From Paraglomus occultum (taxonomy: Eukaryota; Glomeromycota; Glomeromycetes; Paraglomerales; Paraglomeraceae), in the NCBI GenBank assembly GCA_910592205.1, contig CAJVPJ010000208.1, positions 1 to 34,949 of the forward strand: a DNA stretch of 34,949 nucleotides. The letters are read 5' to 3'. Shown here piece by piece: positions 1 through 10,993 of the stretch (positions are counted from its first letter, which is position 1; each line of letters begins with the position of its first letter). The position numbers were made by a program, and so were the translations under genes. The notes under the pieces are model-generated. The model worked only from the letters and a program-made list of their open reading frames with translations. It had not been told where the DNA came from and did no database searches.

Positions 1-58
1 ACAATTATATAAAGTTATTACTGGGGAAAAAGTCACGGTCTAATTACATTTGTAAAAG

Positions 59-825
59 ATGAGTATAAGGAAGTCATCGATACGAATTTCACAGCTGTGA
101 TTGCGGGTACTCACGTAGGGATAGAGTACATGAAAGATCGTGGAGGTGGCGTCATTATTAATACAGGTTAATATTTGTCTGGTCTGCTGAACCAACAAAT
201 CTTCGTTTTACTACTTTATTGACAAAGTGTCCTCCATATTTTAGGATCAACCGTGGCCATGCTTGCGTTTCCTCATCTTCCGGTATACACCGGCACCAAG
301 TCAGGAGTAAGTATCTGTCAATCGTCGATCGTAGTTAATCTTGTAAACTTAATGTGCAATTATTGTATTTAGGTAATTGGCTTTACTCGAACGCAACATC
401 ACTTGAAAAAATTGTACAATATTCGCGTCAATGCAATCGCGCCGCATCTTGTTGGTAAATATTGAAAAACGATTGTTGCTTTATGGCAATCTGACTCTGT
501 TTCTAAATCTTTTCCACCCTACGTTTCTCCCTCAGAAACACCGTTAATTCCCAAAATGACAAAAATCAACCCAGGACTAATCGACCCGACTTACGAGACG
601 GCTGCTGTGCCTTTGTCTGATGTAGTCAATGGCTTCATCCATATCGTCGAAAACGAAAATCTCTATGGTGATGTCGTTCGCATTTTACCAAATGATCCAT
701 TGGCAATAGCGATAAAAGTAGACTTTGAGAGTCCGATGGTTGTATTAAAGGAACTCGCGAAACTGGGATTTGGAGATCTTGTGGTAAAAATGAGGAATGC
801 AGTTGGTAACAGGAAAAGCGAATAA
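59..825 (+). CDS. Short-chain dehydrogenase/reductase, 3' part (5' end outside window)
   Basis: This is the C-terminal part of a classical SDR, an NAD(P)-dependent oxidoreductase with a Rossmann fold. Four exons read in one frame: about 59-166, 245-306, 373-454 and 536-825. The introns at 167-244, 307-372 and 455-535 all begin GT and end AG. Visible SDR landmarks are the NFTAVIAGT helix with the active-site Asn, the GGVIINTGST strand with the catalytic Ser, the YTGTK box (YxxxK, catalytic Tyr and Lys) and the RVNAIAPH segment after the active site. An in-frame stop at 40-42 means an exon must start after it; the AG at 57-58 is the likely acceptor. The cofactor-binding N-terminus (TGxxxGxG) is missing because it lies upstream of base 1. 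The sequence resembles 15-hydroxyprostaglandin dehydrogenase-like SDRs, but the substrate cannot be told from it. Confidence 0.87.
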
Positions 826-3800
826 CGAGAATACGGTTATAAGGATGATAATGTGGAAATTTTTCAAGTATGTGTAGATCGGAAATATTGTAATGCAAGA
901 TGGTATGGATGAGGGCTTGCTCTTAGAAACGCTTGCCCGCCGGATAAAATGAGTAGGCAATTGTTTTGGTCCCTCCCAGATAGCAAGCAGATGACGATTA
1001 AAGATGGGAAATTCAGAAATTCAACAATTGTTTGCCAGCTAGCAACATGTATTTCCGTTACTGCATTTGACCTTGGAATTGAGACATTACATATTAACAA
1101 GTAATCCAGACTACGCCTTCCAAGTCTGTTCATTCTGACTCTTACACGTGGCCATACATAAATTATGACAATCGTTGATTTTTCTGAGCCCCAAAGCCTC
1201 AAACACCTTTTTGAAAACGTACTTCATTGTAAAAATGATTCAGGCCATGTAAAAACGGGGCCAATTCAGCCCCCAACTCCAATTACACGCACTCCGATGA
1301 GTTCGTCGATGTCTTGGCTGTGTGGATTGGAAAGTCAGCCCACTCAGATCGCAAGATGGTTGCTTTACATATGAAACAATTGCCACAGCTGATGAATCTC
1401 GTGACTCTAACATATAATCACGTCACCGTCGAAATGCATTTAGGCAACACGAAGAATGCACGTAGATTATGAATACTTTCCTTCACATAGAGTCATTGGG
1501 CAATTATACTGATTTATGGCAAAGTTAGTATTAGCTATCAAATATTCGTTATTGAATTTGACGTTAAATATTGACACGACCTCCACTAAATTGGTAATGA
1601 TAATGAAGCGGGGAAAAGAAAGAGCTATTATTTTCAGTTTACTGGCACGATGCGTGTTAAATATTTAGTCAATAATTGGATATTATTTAAATGGTTTATT
1701 TAAACTAGTCGTCTTTACTTGTTGTTAGGTAAAGCATTTATTGTGCGAGCGTCATTCGGCAGTACATTGTAAAAAAGCAGACTGTCAAAATAATATGTTT
1801 GTCCAAATTTATAAACACTTTAAACTCTCGTACCATTGTCAAAGGAATTGCCGATGGTTATGCCATGTGGTGTTTTAAAAAACAAAGAATTTTTTTGCCT
1901 CGAATTAATGTTGTTTCTAGGTAAATTAAGACCCCCTTTTCGGCAATAACAATCACAATTTGCGTTGGTTTGTACTAATGTGATGTTAGTTTCAGCTTCT
2001 TGCACTCTACCCCTTTTCAGTAATTCAAATTGGTCGGGCCACTCACGTATTAGTCGTGTTTTTTGTTTTTTTATTCAATAATTTTGCGTCATACTGTCTG
2101 AAATGGGTATGACAAAGGAATAATGTTTCAATAGATGAAGACGGTATCATACAATGTTATCAAGGCGCCAGGGATATGAATATTATTTTTCACTTGTGAC
2201 ATGGTTTATTGTGTGGCCTGATTTATCGTTATGCGACGTTGAATTTGTGACTTGATTTGTTGATTTTAACATGGGCTGATTTTGGCGCAACCAAATGAAA
2301 TTACGTTTATAATAGATTACTATATTTGGGATTATTGAAAAGTAAATTTGTATGGAACTATAAAAGGAAAATCCGTCTAGCATCAAAGTAAGTTGCCGAC
2401 GGTACTGATTGGTGATTGATTATAAGGCCATTTTGAAATATCAGGTTAGAACCTTTTCAGGTAAAGAGCTAAATATATTTATTTGGTAGAAATTTTACTA
2501 TCATATATTAATATTTATTATTACGCTCGATAAGTCTTAATTTGGTTACTAGCATGCGATCAAACTAATCATTTAAGTCAATAGAATAGAAACTTATTTT
2601 CCCACAGAGCAGAATTAATAGGTAATAATAATAACCGACTGTCTGTTTTTGATAGGCCCATGGTTATTATTAAATAAATTATTTTACAGTTGTTGGTTAG
2701 ATGGTTTCATAATATATGCCTAAACTTTCAATCAATAGTTATTTTATTCATATTAATATATCGTAAAAACTTGAACAAATCACTTCTTCACCAATTGTTA
2801 ACATGTAACCACTTGCGTATCACAAAGTTACGTTATTACTATTGCTATTATTAGTTCCGAAATCCGGCCCGATTGGAATAGCCAATAAGCGACATCCAGT
2901 CAACTCTTTGTTTACATACTGGCCCGATTTTGACAGTTATGTAAAATATATACACTTACTATTATTACGGTTATCGGGTACCCGTCACATTAAACGTCTG
3001 ATTAAAAACAACCGTTCTTTTTCGGTTGATCTATTTAATGTTGCACCCGCATCAGTAGCTGTCTTTTATGAAGCTATGATATGTTGATAATTAGTATGCT
3101 TGATGCTAGCAATATCGTATCATTTAGAAATGTTGCATCGACGACTTTTTCGATAATTAATTAATTAGTTTAATTATTTATTATTATTATAGATTATCAT
3201 GAATTTACAAGGGCAAATTACAAATAGATATTAATATGGCAAGTTACGCTATTAGCACTTTATTAATGGCCACTCCTTTTCGGGCAATTCTCTACTTTAT
3301 AAGTTCCATGTCATCCGTGACCTAATGGTTGTTATTATTATGTACCATTGGTTGCAGTATTTGGTATATAGTACTAAGCTTGAAAACGTTATAATCACCA
3401 GTAGAAATCAAAGCTACTAAATTTAAACGTTTTGACCACAGAATGTAATGGTGCAATTTATCGTATGCACTTGAGCAGGTGGCTTGCTCTGCTTATCAAA
3501 CTTTGTTCCAAATATGGTTACTGATAAACAGTGTTCAATTACCCCTTGTTTTTTTACACCATCACAACGAGTTTGGCGTTACAAACTTTTGTGTGTACTT
3601 TTTAAATTCAAGTTTGACAAAAAAGAAGAGTTTTGGTATAGTGTATACATCAAACTAACATTTATTCAGGATTGCATCCGAATCTATGTCTGGAATTCTA
3701 TTTTGATAATAAGGCTAAAATACATAGCATGCACTGGTGCGTGTTAATCGCAGTTGGTCCATATGAAACAGTGAATAATCCATATTATGTTTCAATAATC

Positions 3801-3863
3801 CCCTCCCGTTGCAATTTCACAACCAAATACATGCACCACACAGTTTTTATGGTGGATTTTTTT
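826..3863. other. Gene-poor AT-rich spacer
   Basis: About 3 kb between the SDR stop and the stop of the PPxY membrane-protein gene. Open frames here are short, have no recognisable motif and lack a convincing exon chain. I see no tRNA or transposase. The longest plus-strand frame, at about 2842-3087, is not supported by composition or motif. Confidence 0.6.
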
Positions 3864-4927
3864 TTAAACTTCGTTATACGCTGCTGCGCTACTTGCAATC
3901 GGAGTGTATGCGGGTGGAGGTGGAAGAATGATCTTGTCCCCTTCGTTCGGGGTTTCTTTATAAGCTGGTAGTGGTTGAGATACTTGTCCAACTTCGATAA
4001 TTATTGAATTCTACAAACGATGGTGAAAAAAGAAATAAACTGTTATCATTTGTACCAAAGTAAATCGAAAAACCGTTTCCCTAATGTTCATCGTTCGTTA
4101 TGCTTACCCCCGTATAAAGATCTCGCTTCCAATGTACATGTTGAGGATTGTCCGTGATATTAAATTCTATTAATAACTGGTCGAGTTGAGTGTAAAACTG
4201 AAATATGTAAAATAATGGGTTTAAATTAGCGTGTGAATGATAAATCAGTCTATTTAACTAGGATACATTCCCTCTATTTCCTGTATCCTTTCCTTGTTCT
4301 CGTTGCATCTCCTGTTGCATCTCCCCGTTGCATCTCTCACATCCTTTCGCCCCCACTCATCTTCACCCTCACATCACTTCACCTTCTCCACCGCATTCCC
4401 TCCTCTCATATTCTCTCCCGCATTCCCTCCCTCTCGCCTTCTCTCTCACATTCCCTCTCCCATCCCATCTCTTCACTCACCCTCTCTACGGCCTTCTTAA
4501 CGATGATACTTCCACATATAAGCGTTGCTAAGCCCAAAATGACAATAGCAGACGATATTATTCTAATGGCTGTGGTAGTGAGCTGACCTTCAGTTACGAA
4601 AAGATAGATAATCAATGCAATCTGAAATGCTCCCAATGTAAGCGGTATGACATAGCGTCTAAATAATGCTTTTGATTGTGACTTGGCCAGAACGTTTATT
4701 GACCGTATTCTTTGTGCGTAGCTTTCCGGAGATAACTTTAAAATGAAAGGAAAAGGTTAGTTGCTGGAATACGAAAGAGCTAATTGGATTTAACCTTTCT
4801 ACGTTAGCTGTTGTCTAAAAGCTTAAAGCTTACTTACATGTCCTTCAAGCTCGTTCAGATATTCATCGTTATACTTGTCGTTTTTCAGTCGAAGATACAA
4901 GACTTTTGCAGACGTATTCGATTCCAT
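3864..4927 (-). CDS. Small two-TM membrane protein with C-terminal PPxY tail
   Basis: Four exons on the minus strand, all joined in phase 0: 4838-4927, 4481-4735, 4108-4197 and 3864-4010, giving 193 aa. The introns are 4736-4837, 4198-4480 and 4011-4107, all GT-AG. Residues 1-30 are hydrophilic. The second exon holds a basic stretch (SKALFRRYV) followed by two hydrophobic segments at about residues 58-76 and 88-112. The third exon is polar. The last exon is a Pro/Ala-rich tail with PPPPAYTP, which contains a PPxY motif of the kind bound by WW domains of NEDD4/Rsp5-type ubiquitin ligases. Two TM segments with a PPxY tail suggest a membrane adaptor or a trafficked cargo; that role is inferred. 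I do not recognise a named family. A paralogue lies directly upstream at 5255-6141 with the same exon plan. The 283-nt intron is unusually long for the window. Confidence 0.75.
4259..4497. repeat. CT-rich low-complexity tract inside an intron
   Basis: The plus strand is a run of short C/T-rich words (CTCATC, TTCCCTC, CTCTCTC). It lies mostly within the 4198-4480 intron of the minus-strand membrane-protein gene. It makes open frames on both strands that look like Ser/Pro/His-rich or Arg/Glu-rich proteins, but these are products of the repeat. On the transcribed strand it is purine-rich. Confidence 0.7.
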
Positions 4928-5254
4928 GGTGCGTATTTTTTGTTTTGATATGAGATTAGAATGAAATTTATTTTTTCTGGTTTACTATAACTCTAAAAGA
5001 ATAATAGTGCTCGTGGTGTGTTTTTTTCGTTGGGTATTTATTAAGTTTTAAGTAAGGGGATCATCTCTAATTGTGATGTTCTGCTTACTCATCGAATGCT
5101 ATCTCGGTGTGTAAGGCAATATATTTTTATATTAGCGAGAATGTTAACTGAATTTCCATATAAAGGCAGGTCTAGACTATTAGAGAAAAGGGGGTGGTGT
5201 AAGTACAAAATTGCGTGATACATAACTAATTTTATGCGACACTGTCGTGTCATG

Positions 5255-6141
5255 TCAAACATCAAAATTAACTTTCTTTGATCTAGCATTATGGGTTGGT
5301 GTAGGGGGAGTTATGATAGGGTTGGTGTCATTGCTGTTGACGTTATTGGTATCATTAATATTATTATTATTCGTTATATTTACAACCGTCGATTCCGACA
5401 TTTGGTTTGAATTCCCTAAAATTAATACGATTGTCTATCGATCACATGGCTGTCAATTAAAAACGTTTTGATAAAAAAAAAAAAGACATTTTCATCCCTT
5501 TTCCCTTTTATTCCTCTCACCTTGTGATGTTCATCATAAGTCCATTGAATGTTTTTGTCGTTGTCTTGATCGTTGAGTCGATCCAATATCACTGTATAGT
5601 CAATGTCCGACTGTCAAATAAGATTGAACGGTGTCAACTTGACGCACTGTGATGCATGTGTTGGACTTTTCAGTATTTGCAAAACGTTTCATTTACCTTT
5701 CGTCTGCAGATCCAAATAATAACACCACAGATAATTAAAACACCCCATAAAGTGACTACCGAGTCAAACACTTTCGAGCTCATAGATTCGTTCAATTTAG
5801 ACCCGCCGCAAACTCCAAAGGCAATTAAACCCACTCCTATCAGTAATATCATGAACGGCGTTGAATATCTACGACCAAAAAATCGACGGTGTGAATTAAG
5901 CCCTTTATTAAGTTCTTCTATTCTGCTATAATAAACGTCCTGAGGTAACTAGAACGGAAGCAGGGAAGGGGAGGAGAGGGAGAAAGGGAATGGAGGAAAG
6001 GGTGTTATTCACATATCGATGTATGGTTAGATGTCTGAAAATGGATACCATATACGTTATATCACTTACAATGTCAACGAGGTCTTGTGGGAATGTATAG
6101 TCAAACCTATTATGCCTCTTTGTCAATATTATTCTCGTCAT
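5255..6141 (-). CDS. Tandem paralogue of the two-TM membrane protein; 3' end frame uncertain
   Basis: Minus-strand exons 6070-6141 (ATG at 6141-6139), 5697-5948 and 5521-5610 join in phase 0 through GT-AG introns 5949-6069 and 5611-5696, giving 138 aa. Exon sizes (72, 252 and 90 nt) mirror those of the downstream gene (90, 255 and 90), and the proteins align: LPQDVYYSRIEELN with LSPESYAQRIRSIN, and FFGRRYSTPF with LFRRYVIPLT. Two TM segments follow at about residues 55-72 and 84-105. The last exon is the oddity. The only good acceptor is the AG before 5415, which in phase 0 gives 11 residues and a stop at 5380-5382. The frame homologous to the neighbour's tail starts with Asn-Ser at 5413 and runs to 5255 (52 codons, Asn/Thr-rich, then IITPPTPTHN); it is two bases out of phase. 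The PPxY tyrosine is not kept. Either the tail is truncated, or splicing differs, or the gene is decaying. Confidence 0.62.
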
Positions 6142-7679
6142 CTCTGTTGGTTTCAATGGTAACTCTTTCGTGCTCACAGTATGGTGGTTTATTTACAAAG
6201 GAAACAAAATTTTACATGGTTTGGTTTCTTTCGGGTTTCTCGATTTTATACTGTGGGTTTTCGGCATTAAATACTACCATTAATTACCCCATTCGGAAGG
6301 CCTGTCGTCACTCCACGTATACGAATCTTTGTAATCGTTGTACTTATTTGCATTGTGTGTCACCTTCGGACAAATATATAGCGAAACAATGACGATAAGA
6401 CAAACCAAAGTAAATGATGGACGAGGGGGGGGGGGGGCAAATTGCGGGTCTTTCGGCGTGCACACTTACCAAGCAGATGCCTTTTTTTTTTCTCTTTTCA
6501 AAACGGGGAAACATGAAATCATTTGGGGGTGGATTATTATACCACCTTATCAATCAGTATAAAAAATAAAGAAGGTCCACCCTTTTGGGAAAGTACTATG
6601 ATATATGTTACACAATGCATGTGGCAAAGGCCTTTTGTCCTAGTGTCATATGCTTTCTTCACTGATCATACACACAAAACGGTATTTTGAAAGGGGGACA
6701 AACGTAATATTAAGAGGCATTTGAACCCGACGGCTTTACTTATTATCCCATACATTTGGCTTTTCCTTTTGTATGCATGCTTTTTATTTGTACATACAAA
6801 AATACTACTTACTGGCTGATCGTCGTCCTACAACATGATTTATCGTAGATATGCTCCAATTATATGAACCAATTCGTTAACGATCTACTTGAGGAAAACT
6901 CGGATATGAGAGCACAGATATGAGAGAACAATGGGGCGTAGTACATAATTGAGTCATGAAACGAAATTGTTCTCCCAACTGCAATAATGGATAAAAGACT
7001 TAAATGCGTCTGTTTGTCTTTTTGTGAGCTGAAACTCTGTATCACCAGTTTATTTGCTTATTGACCGCAGTTTAACGGTTGGGGAAGAGAAATCGATTGG
7101 GTGACGAGGTCGCGCATGAGAATGAATTTATAAAGCGACTAAATATGTTAATGACCTGCTCCAATTATTAAATGAGTTAATTGCACGCATTCAGATTATT
7201 CAACCATTTGGGACCATTAACTGCCATAAATGTAATCGGTTATTCGTGCAACTTTTAGTAAATAATAATAGGGTTTATACAGTTTACGTAAATCTCTAAC
7301 ATGGGACGTTGATAGTAACTCGGTTAGCGACCTTATCCATATTCAGAAAAGAGTTCGACGCCTTTGTCTTGAAAGGTTTCGGCGGAGCAACAAAAGGTTA
7401 TCATAATATCCATTCTTTCTGTGTGAAACGAAAGCATTAGAATTCATATACACACTCTGGTATGCAAGAATTTTATACAGGATTAAACATGACTAAAGTA
7501 AAACACACACCAGGCAGATGGACAATAAGCGAACGAAGTTTGTTAATGTCTGTCTGTGCAGGGCATTTGTTGAGATCTTTCTCGGGCATTCGTTAAAGTC
7601 ACACATGCAAATGGGCAAACGGGCAAACTCTGTGTTATAAACAAGTTAGGCACCTATTACTATTACCATGAACAAGTGA
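6142..7679. other. Gene-poor spacer
   Basis: Spacer between the start of the upstream membrane-protein gene and the first Sel1 duplication block. It holds a 13-base G run at 6425-6437 and T runs near 6481. No open frame here has recognisable motifs or a supported exon chain. The minus strand upstream of 6141 should contain the promoter of the membrane-protein gene, but no distinct TATA box was seen. Confidence 0.5.
6425..6437. repeat. Poly-G homopolymer (13 bases)
   Basis: Thirteen consecutive G bases on the plus strand. Such runs can form quadruplex-like structures and are also a common place for length errors in assemblies. Confidence 0.9.
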
Positions 7680-7951
7680 GCGTTTCCAAAAGCGAAAGTA
7701 TATACGTTATGAAAAATAAAATAAAAAGTGTTTTTACAGAATTGATGTGCGGCATTATAAGATGCAATATCTTGTCGAGCGATGGCAAATTCATTTTCAC
7801 TTGTCTATGGTAATAAAGTAAAAGCATCAGAAAAAATAATTCAACGAACCATATACATATAACCATCAACATCGTTTGTCTTCAAGAGAAGATTTGTCAA
7901 TCTAAAATACACGTATTGTCTTTATTGACTGGAACGTAACACTTTCGCAAT

Positions 7952-8140
7952 GTGGCGGACTATTCGCAACGACTCGGCAATTTATTCTCATTTCCAATAA
8001 AAGACCGAGCTGAAACAATAACATCCGTCTTCCTTGATTTAGTTCATCTGTTGAGGTATGATACAGAAACGTTGCACGTAGAAGAAAAGTTAAGGTGGTA
8101 TAATGAATTTACTTTGTCGAATAAAATACACACTTTGTGA
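7952..8140 (+). other. Possible upstream exon of the Sel1 gene
   Basis: An open frame that reads as plausible protein (RLGNLFSFPIKDRAETI, LRWYNEFTL) but has only a GTG where it opens, so it is not a gene by itself. A GT at the ACT TT|GTGATA junction near 8136 and the AG just before 8411 would join it in frame to the Sel1 start codon. The donor is weak. The same stretch exists near 29290-29570 in copy 2 but carries stops. It could instead be 5' UTR or a coincidental open frame. Confidence 0.25.
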
Positions 8141-8323
8141 TAAATAGAACATTACTTACATTAATTAGAATAGAAGGGATTGTCCTTCTGTGGCTGGCCA
8201 TTTCTTTTTACAGAAATTTGAAAGCGTTTATTTACAAATCAACTTATTGTTACACTACAGTTCGAATGCTGCGTATTAGTCATTTGCGAAAACTTGGACT
8301 TCAACTGACATTCTACGTACTAA

Positions 8324-8331
8324 TATAAATA
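8324..8331 (+). promoter_or_regulatory. TATA-like box upstream of the Sel1 gene
   Basis: TATAAATA lies about 80 nt before the ATG at 8412. Copy 2 has a TATATATATA tract at 29774-29783, about 40 nt before its ATG. No other promoter element was identified. Confidence 0.4.
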
Positions 8332-8411
8332 TACAGTGCGCATTGGGTGAAAGTTTAATCACACAATTTTCGCTATACATAGCATTCGTGCATTTATACT
8401 ACTTATAAAGA

Positions 8412-10993
8412 ATGGAAAAAGAGAATCAACATGCGTTGTATCATGCGGCTGAACAAGGGCAGGCTGAAGCTCAATATAAACTTGGTGTATGTTATCAATT
8501 TGGAACTGGAGTAGAAAAAGATGAACAAAAAGCAGTTGAATGGTATCAAAAGCGGCTGAACAAGGATATGCCAATGCTCAATATAACCTTGGTGCATGTT
8601 ATCAGGATGGAACCGGCGTGGAAAAAGATGAACGAAAAGCAGCTGAATGGTACGAAAAAGCAGCTGAACAAGGAGATGCCGGGGCTCAATATAATCTTGC
8701 TCTATGCTATGCTAATGAAATTGGTGTGGAAAAAGATGAACAAAAAGCAGCTGAATGGTATAAGAAAGCGTCTGAACAAAGACATGTCAAGGCTGAATTT
8801 AATCTTGCTGTATGTTATGTCAATGGAACTGGGGTAGAAAAAAATGAAACAAAAGCAGTAGAATGGTATAAAAAAGCTGCTGAACAAGGAGACGCCCATG
8901 CTCAATTTAATCTTGGTTGGTGCTATAACTATGGAACTGGAGTAGAGAAAGATGAACAAAAAGCAGTTGAATTGTATCAAAAAGCTGCTGAACAAGGAGA
9001 TGCCCTTGCTCAAAATTGTCTTGGTGTTTGCTATCAGCATGGAACTGGAGTAGAAAAAGATGAACAGAAGGCAGTTGAATGGTATAAAAAAGCTGCTGAA
9101 CAAGGATATGCCGTTGCTCAATTTAATGTTGGTTGGTGCTATCTGCATGGAACTGGAATAGAAAAAGATGAACAAAAAGCAGTCAAATGGCATAAAAAAG
9201 CTGCTGAACAGGGACATATTCTAGCACAACATAATCTTGGTGTAGGTTATCAATTCGGAACTGGAGTAGAAAAAGATGAACAAAAAGCTGCTGAATGGTA
9301 TCAAAAAGCTGCTGAACAGGGAGATGCTCAAGCACAACATAATCTTGGTTGTTGTTATTCCTTTGGAACTGGAGTAGAAAAAGATGAACAAAAGGCAGTT
9401 GAATGGTATAAAAAAGCTGCTGAACAGGGAAATGTTCTAGCACAATTTAATCTTGGTGTGTGTTATGATAATGGAACTGGAGTAGAGAAAGATGAACAAA
9501 AAGCAGTTGAATGGTATAAAAAAGCTGCTGAACAAGGAGATGCCCTTGCTCAATTTAATGTTGGTTGGTGCTATCTACATGGAACTGGAATAGAAAAAGA
9601 TGAACAAAAAGCAGTCAAATGGCATAAAAAAGCTGCTGAACAAGGTTATGCTGAAGCTCAAAATTGTCTTGGTGCTTGTTATCAGCATGGAACTGGAGTA
9701 GAAAAAGATAAACAGAAGGCAGTTGAATGGTTTAAAAAAGCTGCTGAACAGGGAAATGCCAGTGCTCAATATTATCTTGCTTTATGTTATATCAATGGAA
9801 CTGGGGTGGAAAAAGATGAACAACAAGCAGTTGAATATTATAAAAAGGCATCTGAACAAGGGCATGTCAGTGCTCAATTTAATCTTGGTCATTGTTATCA
9901 TAATGGAATTGGAGTAGAAAAAAATGAACAAAAAGCAGTTGAATGGTATGAAAAAGCAGCTGAACAAGGAAATGTTGATGCTCAATTTAATCTTGCTCTA
10001 TGTTATGCCAATGAAACTGGAATAGAGAAAGATGAACAAAAAGCAGTTAAATGGTATAAAAAAGCAGCTGAACAAGGAGATGCTGGTGCTCAATTTAATC
10101 TTGGTGTGTGTTATGATAATGGAATTGGAGTAGAGAAAGATGAACAAAAAGCAGTTGAATGGTATAAAAAAGCTGCTGAACAAGGACATGCCAGGGCTCA
10201 ATTTAATCTTGCTGTATGTTACACAAATGGAACTGGAGTAGAAAAAGATGAACAAAAAGCAGTTGAATATTATAAAAAGGCATCTGAACAAGGGCATGTC
10301 AGTGCTCAATATAATCTTGGTCATTGTTATCATAATGGAACAGGGGTAGAAAAAGATGAAATAAAAGCAGTTGAATGGTATAAACAAGCAGCTGAACAAG
10401 GAGATGCTGGTTCTCAGAATAATCTTGCTGTATGTTATGCTAATGGAATTGGGATAGCAAAAGATGAAGCAAAAGCAGTTGAATGGTGTAAAAAAGCTGC
10501 TGAACAAGGAGAAATTACTGCTCAATGTAATCTTGCTCTATCTTATGCCAATGGAACTTGGGTAGAAAAAGATGAAGAAAAAGCAGTTGAATGGTGTAGA
10601 AAAGCAGCTGAACAAGGATTTGTTGGTGCTCAATTTTACCTTGCTTTATGTTATGATAATGGAACTGGAGTAGAACAAGATAAACAAAAAGCAACTGAGT
10701 TATATCAAAATGCAGTAAAACAAGCACATGTGTCAATACAAGTTGAATATGGTAGTAGTAAATATTATAGTGTCATATCTGGATCAAATTTTGACAATAG
10801 TCTTGTAACTGATTTTTTTCAATCTATGGCTGAAAAAGAAAATGTTTATGCACAATATATTCTTGGCCTGTATTATGAAAATGGAGTTGGAGTAGAAGCA
10901 GACATTCAAAAGGCACTTGAATGGTATAAAAAAGCAGCTGAACAGGGATACAGTAAAGCACAAAATAAGATAAATACTTTGAATAAAAATTGA
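8412..10993 (+). CDS. Sel1-like repeat protein with about 22 repeats; 1-nt frameshift near start
   Basis: A solenoid of Sel1-like repeats (TPR-related 36-residue helical hairpins), a class that usually scaffolds protein-protein interactions. The unit reads roughly AAEQGDAxAQFNLGxCYxNG followed by TGVEKDEQKAVEWYKK, and is encoded by 108-bp direct repeats. The frame from the ATG at 8412 gives one unit and then shifts. At 8548-8551 the sequence has four A where sister repeats have five (CAAAAGCG against CAAAAAGC), and the remaining 20 standard units, a diverged unit at about 10700-10810, one further unit and a C-terminal half unit continue in the next frame to the TGA at 10991-10993. Without the missing base the protein would be about 860 aa, with no signal peptide and no TM segment. 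The short copy at 29821 has the same N-terminus and is not shifted, so the ATG at 8412 is probably the original start. It may be a young pseudogene or a homopolymer error; translation from the ATG at 8540 is also possible. No partner domain is present. Confidence 0.85.
8436..10980 (+). repeat. 108-bp tandem repeat array encoding Sel1 units
   Basis: About 23 consecutive units of 108 bp. Two pairs of nearly identical stretches are each 432 bp (four units) apart: the NVGWCYLHG units near 9117 and 9549, and the ASEQGHVSAQ units near 9846 and 10278. This points to growth by duplication of a four-unit block. The antisense strand is also largely open and encodes Phe/Ser-rich frames that are products of the repeat. 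Confidence 0.9.

Noticed and set aside
864-1202. 112-codon minus-strand frame downstream of the SDR
   Set aside because: Composition is not protein-like across its length. No motif or splice partner was found.
2842-3087. 81-codon plus-strand frame as a gene
   Set aside because: No ATG at its opening, no motif, and no flanking exon or promoter evidence.
4233-4586. Plus-strand Ser/Pro/His-rich frames
   Set aside because: They are produced by a CT-rich low-complexity tract in an intron, and run over an exon of the supported minus-strand gene.
6142-6177. Twelve-codon N-terminal extension of the upstream two-TM protein
   Set aside because: It would need a GTG start. The ATG at 6141 gives an N-terminus that aligns with the paralogue.
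6280-6465. Minus-strand Pro-rich frame near the poly-G run as a further PPxY paralogue
   Set aside because: The proline stretch is the translation of the G homopolymer on the opposite strand. The remainder does not align with either paralogue.
8702-10525. Long minus-strand open frames (171 and 175 codons, Phe/Ser/Ile-rich) opposite the Sel1 gene
   Set aside because: They are the antisense reading of the 108-bp repeat, which lacks stops in that frame because the unit length is a multiple of three. They have no independent start context or motif.
8436-10980. Regular repeats considered as a CRISPR-like or satellite array
   Set aside because: The 108-bp units are contiguous, in frame, and encode Sel1 motifs. 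There are no unique spacers.
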